A DNA stretch of 64,000 bases from Flavobacteriales bacterium UBA1993 (GTDB taxonomy: Bacteria > Bacteroidota > Bacteroidia > Flavobacteriales_G > Salibacteraceae): the NCBI GenBank assembly GCA_002336485.1, contig DDCZ01000034.1, forward strand, positions 51,707-115,706. Direction: 5' to 3'. Under the pieces are notes generated by a model. The model saw nothing but the letters and a program-made list of their open reading frames with translations, did no database searches and was not told the DNA's origin. The position numbers were made by a program, and so were the translations under genes. This document shows, in pieces, positions 24,782 to 33,388 of this stretch (positions within the stretch are counted from its first letter, which is position 1; each line of letters starts with the position of its first letter).

Positions 24782-26457
24782 AAACACCCCTCTGTGCTTT
24801 GCTTGCATTAGCTATACTCACTTCTTGTTCGGAAGTGGACCCGACGGATGAAGCTAGAATCATCGAGGACCTTCCTAATTTTCAATTTCTCGCGGATAGC
24901 CTAAACACAACCTCCGCAATGAGCGCCAAGTGGTCTGTCAATGACGGCGCTGTCGTCTACTCCAAACCACAACCGGTTAATTGGACATTAGAGCTTGAGG
25001 CCCTGAGAAAAACAGATGTAAATCATCTTCGCTTTCGTGAAAACTATCTAGTAATAGATACGATGGTTGGGGCAGAACGTCGCGTGGACTTCATCGCTAT
25101 TTCAGAAGAACAAGAGGTTCAAAAAGTGTCTATCAGGCTCGTAAACAATCAGATAACTTATTACTACGCCGAAAAAAACGAGTCAAGTATTTTTTCGTCT
25201 TCCCTTTTAATCTTTGAATTTAAGCCAACGTCGTACTCGCTCACATTGAACCAATCTATTCCTTGGCTTTTTGAGAGTAATCAGAAAGTAGTAGGAACTA
25301 TAATCAACGCAGGGTCTCTATGGCGAGGCGTGATTACTATGGGTGATAAAAAAACTCCTATACAATTCATTCTTGATGGTGAAGGTCAGAAAATGAGCTT
25401 GAGAAACGGGCCTGAATCAATCGGGTTCAATCAGTTTTCAAGCATTGGCGACACACTAATCTTCGGCTCGGATTACTTTCCATCTAATTTTCGTTTGCGA
25501 TTATTATCGGACTCAACTCTTGAGGGGTATTGGATAAACAACAAGCGAGAGGTTACTAGAAAACTCCGGCTATCGGCTAAGAAAGATGTGCCTTACCGGT
25601 TTCTGGCTCATGAGGTGCCTGAGCACAATGTTTCTGGTTCACACGCCGCTGTGTTTTATGATGCCAATGGCTCAGCCGCAGACACTGTTATTCTTCGGTT
25701 GACGCAACGCGCCCACGCGGTTTCTGGTTCCTTCCTAACAGAAACAGGTGACTATCGGTTCCTTGAAGGAGTTGTGAGAAACGACTCTCTCCTTATGTCG
25801 ACCATGGATGGCACGCATGTGTATCTTTTCGAAGCGGAAATTACTGGCCAATCTATGAAAGGAATTTTTTGCTCTGGCCCAACATATAGACAACCTTGGA
25901 CGGCTCAACTTCTGAGCGCCCCCATCCTTAGAGATCCGAAAACAATCACAGCCCTAAATGATAGCGTTCCGTTCGATTTTTCATTTACAGATCCTGAAGG
26001 AGCTAAAGTGTCGCTCTCGGATGATCGCTTTAAAAACAAGCCCATCTTGGTCTCCATAATGGGCACCTGGTGTAGTAACTGCTTAGATGAAGCTGTTTTC
26101 CTTAAGGAGGTTTATGAAACGTATCATGACAGTGGTTTAGAGGTGGTTGGGTTAGACTTTGAACTCGTTTCGGATAGCTCTCGGGCAATTGAAAACATAA
26201 AACGTCATAAAGCGGGATTGAAAATTGACTATCCAATCCTACTCGCATGCCTGAGCTCTTCAAAGCAAAAAGCAGCCTCTCTACTCCCCTCATTATCAGG
26301 TGTTTATTCCTACCCTACTCTTTTAGTATTAGATAAAAACCACGAAGTGGTTCGCGTGCATACGGGGTTTAATGGTCCTGCAACGGGGGTTAATACCTAC
26401 GATGAGTTTCGCATGGAATATCTAACCCTAATCGACGCGCTGGTTAAGGATATTTAG
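24778..26457 (+). CDS. Lipoprotein with C-terminal TlpA-like thioredoxin domain and large unknown N-terminal part
   Basis: A 559-residue protein. It has no ATG near its start; the TTG overlapping the pheS stop gives a lipoprotein signal (lipobox ILTSC, Cys17). Residues about 400-559 are a TlpA/ResA-like thioredoxin domain with active site WCSNC (about 431-435) and the cis-Pro loop YSYPTL, as in periplasmic thiol-disulfide reductases. Residues about 18-390 are beta-rich with repeated short strands (GYWINNKREVT, GSFLTETGDYRF); I do not recognise a family, though N-terminal DUF4369-like regions occur in related proteins. It ends by overlapping the convergent ferritin by 4 bases. Reductase activity is inferred from the CxxC. 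Confidence 0.8.
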   Translation: MKTPLCALLALAILTSCSEVDPTDEARIIEDLPNFQFLADSLNTTSAMSAKWSVNDGAVVYSKPQPVNWTLELEALRKTDVNHLRFRENYLVIDTMVGAERRVDFIAISEEQEVQKVSIRLVNNQITYYYAEKNESSIFSSSLLIFEFKPTSYSLTLNQSIPWLFESNQKVVGTIINAGSLWRGVITMGDKKTPIQFILDGEGQKMSLRNGPESIGFNQFSSIGDTLIFGSDYFPSNFRLRLLSDSTLEGYWINNKREVTRKLRLSAKKDVPYRFLAHEVPEHNVSGSHAAVFYDANGSAADTVILRLTQRAHAVSGSFLTETGDYRFLEGVVRNDSLLMSTMDGTHVYLFEAEITGQSMKGIFCSGPTYRQPWTAQLLSAPILRDPKTITALNDSVPFDFSFTDPEGAKVSLSDDRFKNKPILVSIMGTWCSNCLDEAVFLKEVYETYHDSGLEVVGLDFELVSDSSRAIENIKRHKAGLKIDYPILLACLSSSKQKAASLLPSLSGVYSYPTLLVLDKNHEVVRVHTGFNGPATGVNTYDEFRMEYLTLIDALVKDI

Positions 26458-26978
26458 GCCGCTCCCTGTGACGGGTCTGCGATGCTTGTCACTGTTATGG
26501 TAGCAATATCTCTGTCAAAGTGGTACCACGCGCTTTTGTCGTCGCCCATCAACTTAATTTTATCCAAGATTGTCTTTGCTGTTGCCTCTTCCTCTAATTG
26601 CTCACTAACATACCATTGCAAGAAGTTGTGGGTTGTATAATCATTTTCAGATAAGCAAATCCCAACCAGTTTATTGATTGATTCTGTCACCGCAATTTCA
26701 TGCTTGTACAAATCTTGAAACACTCCTTCCGCGGAATTAACATTGACCTTAGGTTGATCATACGCCGGTACAACAGCCGCTCCATCACGCTCAATAAGAT
26801 ATTTCATCAGTTTCAACATATGGAAGCGCTCCTCATCCGATTGCTTATACATAAAGTCAGCCACCCCACTAAATCCATTCATGTCAGCCCAGCAGGCCAG
26901 CGCTAAATAATAGTTAGAGGAGTTCCCTTCCATTTTAACTTGATCGTTCAGCGCCTGTTCAACCTTCTTTGATAGCAT
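26454..26978 (-). CDS. ftnA: Ferritin (FtnA type)
   Basis: Cytosolic iron-storage protein, 174 aa, a four-helix bundle forming a 24-mer. All ferroxidase ligands match E. coli FtnA numbering: Glu17, Glu50, His53, Glu94 and Gln127. The third-site residues Glu49, Glu126, Glu129 and Glu130 are also present, so an active non-haem ferritin is expected. A TACATTTG box lies 16 bases upstream of the ATG. No Fur-like palindrome was recognised. It is divergent from rnr. Confidence 0.95.
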   Translation of the reverse strand: MLSKKVEQALNDQVKMEGNSSNYYLALACWADMNGFSGVADFMYKQSDEERFHMLKLMKYLIERDGAAVVPAYDQPKVNVNSAEGVFQDLYKHEIAVTESINKLVGICLSENDYTTHNFLQWYVSEQLEEEATAKTILDKIKLMGDDKSAWYHFDRDIATITVTSIADPSQGAA

Positions 26979-26994
26979 ATCAGTAAATTTTTAG

Positions 26995-27002
26995 CAAATG
27001 TA
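26995..27002 (-). promoter_or_regulatory. Candidate -7 box of the ferritin gene
   Basis: On the minus strand TACATTTG, an exact TAnnTTTG match, separated from the ATG by 16 bases, the same spacing as at rpiB and the bactofilin gene. Confidence 0.5.
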
Positions 27003-27098
27003 TGGGGTCAAACGGAAATTTGACACACTTGTTTAACACAAGCATAATACATCCTGATTACTAATCGATTAAGAAGCCGTTCCTTTGTAATAATATAT

Positions 27099-29234
27099 AT
27101 GTCGAAACAAACACACAAGAAACTCGCTAAGCAGGTAAAGCGCATGCGAAGTTTCGTCACGCAAGTTTATCGTGACAACCCAAAACAAATTCTTAATTAC
27201 AAGCAAATCGCCTCCAAAATTGGACTCGATGATGCTGTACAAAAACAAATACTCGTCGCTGTTCTAGAGGCGATGGTTAAGGATAAATTGCTTACAGAAG
27301 TCAAACGGGGAAAATTCAGCTGGATGGGCCCTATCGAGGAAATGGAGGGAATTATTCTGTTTAACCGCAGCGGTAATGCCTTTGTCGAAATTCAAGGACA
27401 AGCACAAGATGTTATGATTCCTGAAAACTATACTGGTCTGGCATTTCATGAAGACCGAGTTATAATTCGATTGAACAACACAAAAAAAGGAGGGCGCGTT
27501 AAAGGTAGAGTCGTTGATGTTGTAGAAAGGGCGCGCACAACTTTTCCAGGGGTTATCTTTCAAAATGACAAATCCTTTTTTGGAATTCCGGATAATCATA
27601 AGATCGGTACCGACTTTTTTATTCCCGCAAAACACCTCAATGGAGCGAAGGCTGGAGATAAGGTTGTAATTAAGTTCGAAGAATGGGAAAACGAACGCCT
27701 CAACCCAATTGGTGCCGTAGAAACGGTCCTAGGCAGGCCGGGCGATATGCGCGCCGAGGGCGATGCTATTTTAGCTGAGTTTGGCTTTCCCCTGCAGTTT
27801 CCGAAGGAGGTAGAAGATGAGTGTTCTACTATAGACCGAACCATTTCCAACAGCGAAGTGGATAAACGAAAAGACCTTCGAGCTATAACTACGTTTACAA
27901 TTGATCCCGACGATGCCAAGGATTTTGATGATGCCATTTCTTTCGAACGACTGGAAAACGGCCACATGCGCATTGGCGTTCACATTGCAGATGTTACGCA
28001 CTACGTTCAACCCAATTCCAAAATAGAAAAGGAAGCTCAAAATCGCGCCACTTCAGTTTACCTAGTCGATAGGGTTATTCCGATGTTACCTGAAACCCTG
28101 TCCAACGACCTTTGTTCCTTGCGACCAAATGAAGATAAGCTGACTTTTTCCGTGTTGTTCGAAATGAACGACAAGGCAAAAGTTGTAGAAACATGGATTG
28201 GCAAAACTGTTATTCATAGTGATCATCGATTTTCTTATGAAGACGCGCAAAAAATTATAACCAACAAACAGGGCAAGTATGCCGAAGAATTAGATTCCGT
28301 AAACGCATTGGCACTAATTTTAAGAAAGCAGCGCATGGAACACGGTGCAATTGCGTTTGAAAAAAGTGAGGTAAAGTTTAAGTTGGATGGCGAGAAAAAA
28401 CCAATCGATGTGCGCTTCAAGGTGCAAAAAGAAGCGAATAAACTCATCGAAGAGTTCATGTTGCTTGCCAATAAAGCTGTTGCCATTAAAATTGGAAAAA
28501 AGAGCAAGGCATCGGATGTAATTAAAACATTCATCTATCGTGTGCACGACCAACCTGATCCTATTAAACTCAAAGAGTTTGGACATTTCGTACAACGGTT
28601 CGGGTACAACCTTGATTTAAGTACACCCAAACATGTAGCCAACAGCATCAATAGCTTATTGAAGATGGTTAAAGGCAAGCCCGAACAAAACATTGTTGAA
28701 ATGCTTGCCATTCGAACTATGGCCAAGGCGGAGTATACGACCAAGAATATTGGTCATTTTGGATTGGCATTTCCACACTATAGCCACTTCACATCCCCTA
28801 TTCGCAGGTACCCAGATATGATTGCGCATCGCTTATTGTTTGAATACTTGCACGGCGGTGTTTCTGCAAACGATGCCAGTGTCGAAAAGCTTTGTAAGCA
28901 CAGTGGATTGATGGAACGAAAGGCAGCGAACGCTGAACGACAATCCACAAAACTCTACCAAGTGTTGTATATGAAGGATGCTGTCGGCGAAGTCTTTGAC
29001 GGCGTTGTCAGCGGAGTAACAGAATGGGGTGTTTTTGTCGAAATCGCAGCGAATAAATGCGAAGGATTGGTTCGACTAAGAGATATTGAAGGTGATTATT
29101 TCTTTTATGACCAAAAGAACATGTCTATTGTAGGCCAACGAACGAAACAAACCATACAGCTAGGTGAAAAAGTTCAGGTTCGGGTAGAGGCAGCAGATGT
29201 TGAAGATCGCCGCATCGATCTTAAGATTGTCTGA
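27099..29234 (+). CDS. rnr: Ribonuclease R
   Basis: 3'-5' exoribonuclease of the RNase II/RNB family that degrades structured RNA. Order of domains in 711 aa: winged-helix-like N-terminus (about 10-75), cold-shock/OB domains (about 80-240), RNB catalytic domain with the Asp cluster DPDDAKDFDDAIS (about 266-278) and FTSPIRRYPDMIAHR, and a C-terminal S1 domain (about 625-711, VVSGVTEWGVFVEI). The end is not extended into the basic tail seen in E. coli RNase R. The ATG is preceded by TTCCTTTG, a weak -7 box, 11 bases away. It abuts the convergent response regulator. Confidence 0.95.
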   Translation: MSKQTHKKLAKQVKRMRSFVTQVYRDNPKQILNYKQIASKIGLDDAVQKQILVAVLEAMVKDKLLTEVKRGKFSWMGPIEEMEGIILFNRSGNAFVEIQGQAQDVMIPENYTGLAFHEDRVIIRLNNTKKGGRVKGRVVDVVERARTTFPGVIFQNDKSFFGIPDNHKIGTDFFIPAKHLNGAKAGDKVVIKFEEWENERLNPIGAVETVLGRPGDMRAEGDAILAEFGFPLQFPKEVEDECSTIDRTISNSEVDKRKDLRAITTFTIDPDDAKDFDDAISFERLENGHMRIGVHIADVTHYVQPNSKIEKEAQNRATSVYLVDRVIPMLPETLSNDLCSLRPNEDKLTFSVLFEMNDKAKVVETWIGKTVIHSDHRFSYEDAQKIITNKQGKYAEELDSVNALALILRKQRMEHGAIAFEKSEVKFKLDGEKKPIDVRFKVQKEANKLIEEFMLLANKAVAIKIGKKSKASDVIKTFIYRVHDQPDPIKLKEFGHFVQRFGYNLDLSTPKHVANSINSLLKMVKGKPEQNIVEMLAIRTMAKAEYTTKNIGHFGLAFPHYSHFTSPIRRYPDMIAHRLLFEYLHGGVSANDASVEKLCKHSGLMERKAANAERQSTKLYQVLYMKDAVGEVFDGVVSGVTEWGVFVEIAANKCEGLVRLRDIEGDYFFYDQKNMSIVGQRTKQTIQLGEKVQVRVEAADVEDRRIDLKIV

Positions 29235-29978
29235 TTAGATCAGATTCAATCGCTCTTGTAATAGGTCTTTATAAGATCCCCCAACAGGAATAATCTTCTT
29301 GTCGTTATCCATGACCACATTCGAGTGATCTATTTCCTTGATCTTATCAAGTCTGATAATAAAGGATCTGTGCACACGTACAAAGCTCTTCTCGGGCATC
29401 TTTCTTTCAATGTCCTTCATTGTACTATGAATGGTGTATCGTCGCTCCAGGGTGTTTATAACAACGTAATCCTTCAGCGCTTCGATAAAGTATATGTCTT
29501 CGTATTTTATCTTAACCAATCGTTGGTTTGCCTTTACAAAGATCATGTCAACAGAATCCTGCTTTTCTACCAAACTGTAGTAAAAGTCTCGCTCCTTCTT
29601 GACTACTTTTTCTCTGCTGTGCTTATAGAGTGCAATCTCAATTGCCGTTTGAATATCAATTTCTTTAAAAGGCTTTATTATATATCCGTAGGGCTCTGTT
29701 TCCTTGGCTTTATCAACCGTGTCTCTATCCGTATAAGCAGTTAAGAATATAACCGGTATATCGTGTGTTTCGCGAATTATCGCAGCTGCTTGAATTCCAC
29801 TTAACTCTCCTTTAAGCATTATATCCATCATGATTAAATCAGGCTTCATTTCTAGCGCCTTTTCTATCGCATCCTCACCCGAAGAACAAATGCCAATTAC
29901 TTCATACCCAAGCTTTCGTAAGCATACTTGAATATCCTTGGCAACAATACTCTCATCTTCAACTACTAATATATTCAT
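29235..29978 (-). CDS. LytTR-family response regulator
   Basis: Two-component transcription regulator, 247 aa. The receiver domain (about 1-118) has the acidic pair E8/D9, phospho-acceptor Asp52 in IMMDIML, the Thr of FLTAYTD and Lys of IIKPF. A LytTR DNA-binding domain covers about 148-247 (IYFIEALKDYVVI, FVRVHRSFIIRLDKI). No histidine kinase is adjacent; the one at 45.8 kb is NtrY-like and far away, so this is an orphan within the window. It is immediately downstream of rnr on the opposite strand and 75 bases from the MORN-repeat gene, which is on the same strand upstream. Confidence 0.92.
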   Translation of the reverse strand: MNILVVEDESIVAKDIQVCLRKLGYEVIGICSSGEDAIEKALEMKPDLIMMDIMLKGELSGIQAAAIIRETHDIPVIFLTAYTDRDTVDKAKETEPYGYIIKPFKEIDIQTAIEIALYKHSREKVVKKERDFYYSLVEKQDSVDMIFVKANQRLVKIKYEDIYFIEALKDYVVINTLERRYTIHSTMKDIERKMPEKSFVRVHRSFIIRLDKIKEIDHSNVVMDNDKKIIPVGGSYKDLLQERLNLI

Positions 29979-30053
29979 GGGCTTGGACTGGTTAAGAGGG
30001 TGAAAGATAAAAATATTTCAATGTTGAGGGTGTCTCTGAAGCACATATATCTT

Positions 30054-31613
30054 CTATTCTGATTCAATTTCTTTCATTTTCACTCCATCCACTTTTACTT
30101 CGATTCCAGAATTGTATTCGATCGAAATCAACAATGTACCATCCTCATTATACCTCCGCCAATCACCTTCTTTCACGCCACTGGTATATTTACCTTCTAA
30201 CATTTTTTGACCACTCGGATAGTACCAAACATGTTTTCCCTGTTCAAGATCGTCAAAGAATTCTCCCTCAAATTTTTCCTCTCCACTATTTAGATATGTG
30301 TGCTTCCACACACCCATTTTAGCACCATATTCATAAGATCCTTGTTCCTTATGATCTCCAATTTCATAGAGCCACTCTCCCTCTTCTTTGCCCTTAATAT
30401 ATTCTCCTTTTGTAATAATTTGCCCCGTATCCCCATACTCTATAAGCCATCCATTTTCCTCCCCATTGACGAACGATTCTTCCCTCAATAACTGGCTATT
30501 ATCATAATACCATTTCCATTCTCCTTCCGGTTTTGCTTTAGCTGTATATCGTCCGGTTTGTTCCGTATTTCCATTCATGAAATAATACGTCCATAATCCA
30601 GATTTATATCCTCTGGTATATACGCCCTTCGATTTCAACTCTCCTGTAGGATAGTAGAAGCTCTGCCATTCATCAATCCGTAATCCTCCGCGCTCCATAT
30701 TACCTCGCGCAATCAAAACATCTTGATTATACACTTTAGCACTATCTATTGATCCTGTTACACTGAACCATAGATGAGTACCCTGTTTTTTACCCTCTCT
30801 GTAAGTTCCTCTAAATTGTAATTTACCTTCCGCTTCTCCCTCTTCAAAATAGATTTCCTTTACATCCAAATTGGTCAGTTCCTCTGGATTATTGATCAAT
30901 TCACCGGTCTGAAATTTCGTGGTTTCTAGAAGGTTTCCCTTCTCCGTATACTCTTTCCAATAGCCATCCTTTTCACCGTTTTTATAATTTCCTTCCGCTT
31001 TTATTGTTTTATCTGAATTAAATTCCGTCCACAATCCCGTTTTATTTCCTTCGGCGTCCTTCCTATTAACGTTTTGTTGTTTGGATAAAATCCCGTTTTT
31101 GTAGACTCTTAACGTAATTATGCGCCCTTCCTGGTTATACTCATAGGACGTTCCGTTTTCTCGCCCATTCTCAAAAGGAGTTTCCCGTTTCAAACCTCCT
31201 GAAAGGAAATAAGTATAACTCAATCCATTTTTCAGATCGCTTTCATATTCAATCTTCTCTAGGATAAATCCTTCTTTGGAAAAGATTTTAGTCGGTCCAG
31301 AACGTAGATTTTCTTGGTATGAAATTTCTTCCGTCGGAACTCCTTCTTCCGAATAAAATTTCCAAACACCATCCAACAGGTGGTTTTTTCTGTTTCCCGC
31401 TGATTTTAACCCCCCAGAGGAATAATAATTTTTCCAATACCCTTCCGGTTTTCCATTGAGTAAATTACCTTCCGAACTGACAGCTCCATTGTCAAAATAG
31501 AATGTGTTGAATCCATTTGGATTGGGATCGGACGTTTGAGCTTCAAAATCATTTGTCAAAACTATTCCGAACAGCATCAGTAAAATTCCGAGTAGGGGTA
31601 TTTCTTTATTCAC
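30054..31613 (-). CDS. Exported MORN-repeat (YwqK-like) protein
   Basis: A 519-residue protein with a signal peptide (about 1-26) and about 17 tandem repeats of roughly 23 residues with the pattern (W/Y)xxYxxxGxLxxxGxYxxGxxxGxW, the MORN_2/YwqK motif. Family members are often labelled toxin-antitoxin YwqK antitoxins, but there is no toxin partner here, and an exported beta-repeat scaffold is more likely. The start is GTG at 31613. The gene and the following roughly 400 bases are visibly richer in A and T than their surroundings (not counted), which could reflect acquisition. Co-transcription with the downstream LytTR regulator, 75 bases away, is possible. Confidence 0.8.
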   Translation of the reverse strand: MNKEIPLLGILLMLFGIVLTNDFEAQTSDPNPNGFNTFYFDNGAVSSEGNLLNGKPEGYWKNYYSSGGLKSAGNRKNHLLDGVWKFYSEEGVPTEEISYQENLRSGPTKIFSKEGFILEKIEYESDLKNGLSYTYFLSGGLKRETPFENGRENGTSYEYNQEGRIITLRVYKNGILSKQQNVNRKDAEGNKTGLWTEFNSDKTIKAEGNYKNGEKDGYWKEYTEKGNLLETTKFQTGELINNPEELTNLDVKEIYFEEGEAEGKLQFRGTYREGKKQGTHLWFSVTGSIDSAKVYNQDVLIARGNMERGGLRIDEWQSFYYPTGELKSKGVYTRGYKSGLWTYYFMNGNTEQTGRYTAKAKPEGEWKWYYDNSQLLREESFVNGEENGWLIEYGDTGQIITKGEYIKGKEEGEWLYEIGDHKEQGSYEYGAKMGVWKHTYLNSGEEKFEGEFFDDLEQGKHVWYYPSGQKMLEGKYTSGVKEGDWRRYNEDGTLLISIEYNSGIEVKVDGVKMKEIESE

Positions 31614-32020
31614 GGTTCTAATAATAACTAGTTTTTATATAAGTCTATTACTATTATATATGCTGTTAGTTCTGTGGAGAGAAACATGGTAGAAAGTTAG
31701 GTTTATACAATTATGAAATGAAATTAACAGAGTGTGAACATTGACATCTGATACAGAGCTTACAATCCACCAACTTTTAAGACGCTGTTCATAACCAAGG
31801 CTGTGGCATCTGGAAGTAAAACATTATTCTCCATTTTTCGTTTTCTCAGTTCACAAGGTTGGTTTGAAACTTCAACAACTATAGGGTTGCCAATTCAAAC
31901 ATGCTCCGTATTGGTTTTATTGTTCGAATAAGCAAGAAAAACTTCCCACTAGAAACGAACGGATATAAACAACTTTTCAGACCATATTGGGTGACCTACC
32001 TTTGTTTAAAATAATTTTCA
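31614..32020. other. Gene-free AT-rich interval
   Basis: About 400 bases without a convincing reading frame on either strand, tRNA, terminator hairpin or IS remnant that I can recognise. The right end carries the rpiB promoter (TACCTTTG at 31997-32004). The left end must hold the promoter of the MORN-repeat gene, but no TAnnTTTG box is obvious there. Confidence 0.5.
31997..32004 (+). promoter_or_regulatory. Candidate -7 box of rpiB
   Basis: TACCTTTG, an exact TAnnTTTG match, 16 bases before the ATG at 32021. A weak -33 (TTTC) lies 18 bases further upstream. Confidence 0.55.
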
Positions 32021-32449
32021 ATGAAAGTAGCTATTGGTTGCGACCACGCAGGGTTTGAGTTAAAAGATTATGTTATTGAACAACTAAAAATGGAAGCTGT
32101 GGATTTTACTGATCATGGCACATCTGGTGCCGAAAGCGTTGATTATCCAGACTTCGGACATTTAGTATGTAATGACGTTGAAGAGGGTAGGGTGCATTTC
32201 GGAATACTAATATGTGGTAGTGCAAACGGCATGGCTATGACAGCAAATAAACACAACACCATCCGTTGTGGGTTGTGCTGGCTGCCTGAGATTGCGGCGC
32301 TCTCCAAGCAACACAATAACGCCAATGTAATTGCGCTTCCGGCACGTTTTATTACCCAAGAACTCGGGTTAGAAATTGTACGCGCATATATGGCGGCTGA
32401 ATATGAAGGAGGACGACACCAACGAAGGGTGGATAAAATACCTTGTTAA
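32021..32449 (+). CDS. rpiB: Ribose-5-phosphate isomerase B
   Basis: Interconverts ribose-5-phosphate and ribulose-5-phosphate in the pentose phosphate pathway. The 142-residue length and motifs GCDHAGFELK, HGTSGAESVDYPDF and ILICGSANGMAMTANKH (with the catalytic-type Cys) fit RpiB. The usual CGSGxG loop reads CGSANG here. The next gene starts five bases after the stop, so the two form an operon. Confidence 0.93.
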   Translation: MKVAIGCDHAGFELKDYVIEQLKMEAVDFTDHGTSGAESVDYPDFGHLVCNDVEEGRVHFGILICGSANGMAMTANKHNTIRCGLCWLPEIAALSKQHNNANVIALPARFITQELGLEIVRAYMAAEYEGGRHQRRVDKIPC

Positions 32450-32454
32450 CCAAT

Positions 32455-33381
32455 ATGTCAATCAATAAGTTAGGGCTGGAGCGGGCGTATAGCAGAACAG
32501 CTCCTTGGCGCAAAAAGACCACACTTCTTAGAAACACCTTTTTAAATGAATTGTGGGACGCCGAGGTATTCGTGAAATGTGAGCAAGAACAGGTAATTGG
32601 GGCTTTTAAAATAAGGGGCGCGGCAAACTTTGTGTTACAGCTTGACGAAGACGTTCGCAAAGAAGGGCTCGTGACACATAGCTCAGGTAACCACGCCCAG
32701 GCCATTGCATATTTAGCGCATCAATTTGCAATTCCCGCAAGGATCGTTATGCCTGAGAATTCAAGTCCAGTTAAGGTTGAGAATGCTAAAAAGTGGGGTG
32801 CTAAAATTGTTTTATGTGGGCCCTCAATAGAGCAAAGAATGGACGCCGCAGCGCAAGTGTTAAAGCGGCATTGCGGCACACTTGTACCACCGTTTGATCA
32901 CGAATGGATAATGGAAGGGCAGGCTACGTGCGCCATGGAAATACTAAGCGAGATTGATGGCTTGGACATAATTATTGCACCGCTCGGAGGTGGAGGTTTG
33001 TTATCTGGGAGCATCTTGGCCGCGAAACATTTTAGCCCTAAAACCTCAGTGATAGGCGCAGAGCCCCAAAATGCCTCTGATGGTTTTGAAGGACTTAGAA
33101 CCGGAAAACGCGTGGAGAGCCATACCGTAAGCACAATGGCCGATGGGTTGCGCACAACTGTTGGCGCCGTTCCTTTTGAGGTAATAAAACAAGGTGTTGG
33201 CGATATATGGTTGGCCGAAGAAGAGGAAATTTCGAATTGGCAAAAACGAATCCTGCGAGAGTTGAAACTGGTCGTTGAGCCTTCAAGTGCCGTGCCGTTT
33301 GCGGCTATAGAAAATCAAGGAAATAAGATAAAGGGAAAGCGGATTGCTGTGATTATTTCGGGAGGAAATGTGGATTTGTAA
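32455..33381 (+). CDS. PLP-dependent threonine/serine dehydratase
   Basis: Fold-type II PLP enzyme, 308 aa, deaminating threonine or serine to a keto acid. The PLP lysine is Lys52 in GAFKIRGAANF; SSGNHAQAIA binds the substrate carboxylate and GGGGLLSG the phosphate. No C-terminal ACT regulatory domain is present, so it is the short, catabolic-type or racemase-like form rather than biosynthetic IlvA. The ATG at 32455 is preferred over a TTG four codons upstream, which would overlap rpiB. Serine racemase activity cannot be excluded. Confidence 0.88.
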   Translation: MSINKLGLERAYSRTAPWRKKTTLLRNTFLNELWDAEVFVKCEQEQVIGAFKIRGAANFVLQLDEDVRKEGLVTHSSGNHAQAIAYLAHQFAIPARIVMPENSSPVKVENAKKWGAKIVLCGPSIEQRMDAAAQVLKRHCGTLVPPFDHEWIMEGQATCAMEILSEIDGLDIIIAPLGGGGLLSGSILAAKHFSPKTSVIGAEPQNASDGFEGLRTGKRVESHTVSTMADGLRTTVGAVPFEVIKQGVGDIWLAEEEEISNWQKRILRELKLVVEPSSAVPFAAIENQGNKIKGKRIAVIISGGNVDL

Positions 33382-33388
33382 TCGAAGC

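Noticed and set aside
30054..31613. Toxin-antitoxin module
   Set aside because: YwqK-type repeats are often labelled antitoxin, but the protein is exported and no toxin-sized partner lies next to it.
31614..32020. Structured RNA or IS remnant in the gene-free stretch
   Set aside because: No terminal inverted repeat, transposase fragment or recognisable RNA fold was found by eye.
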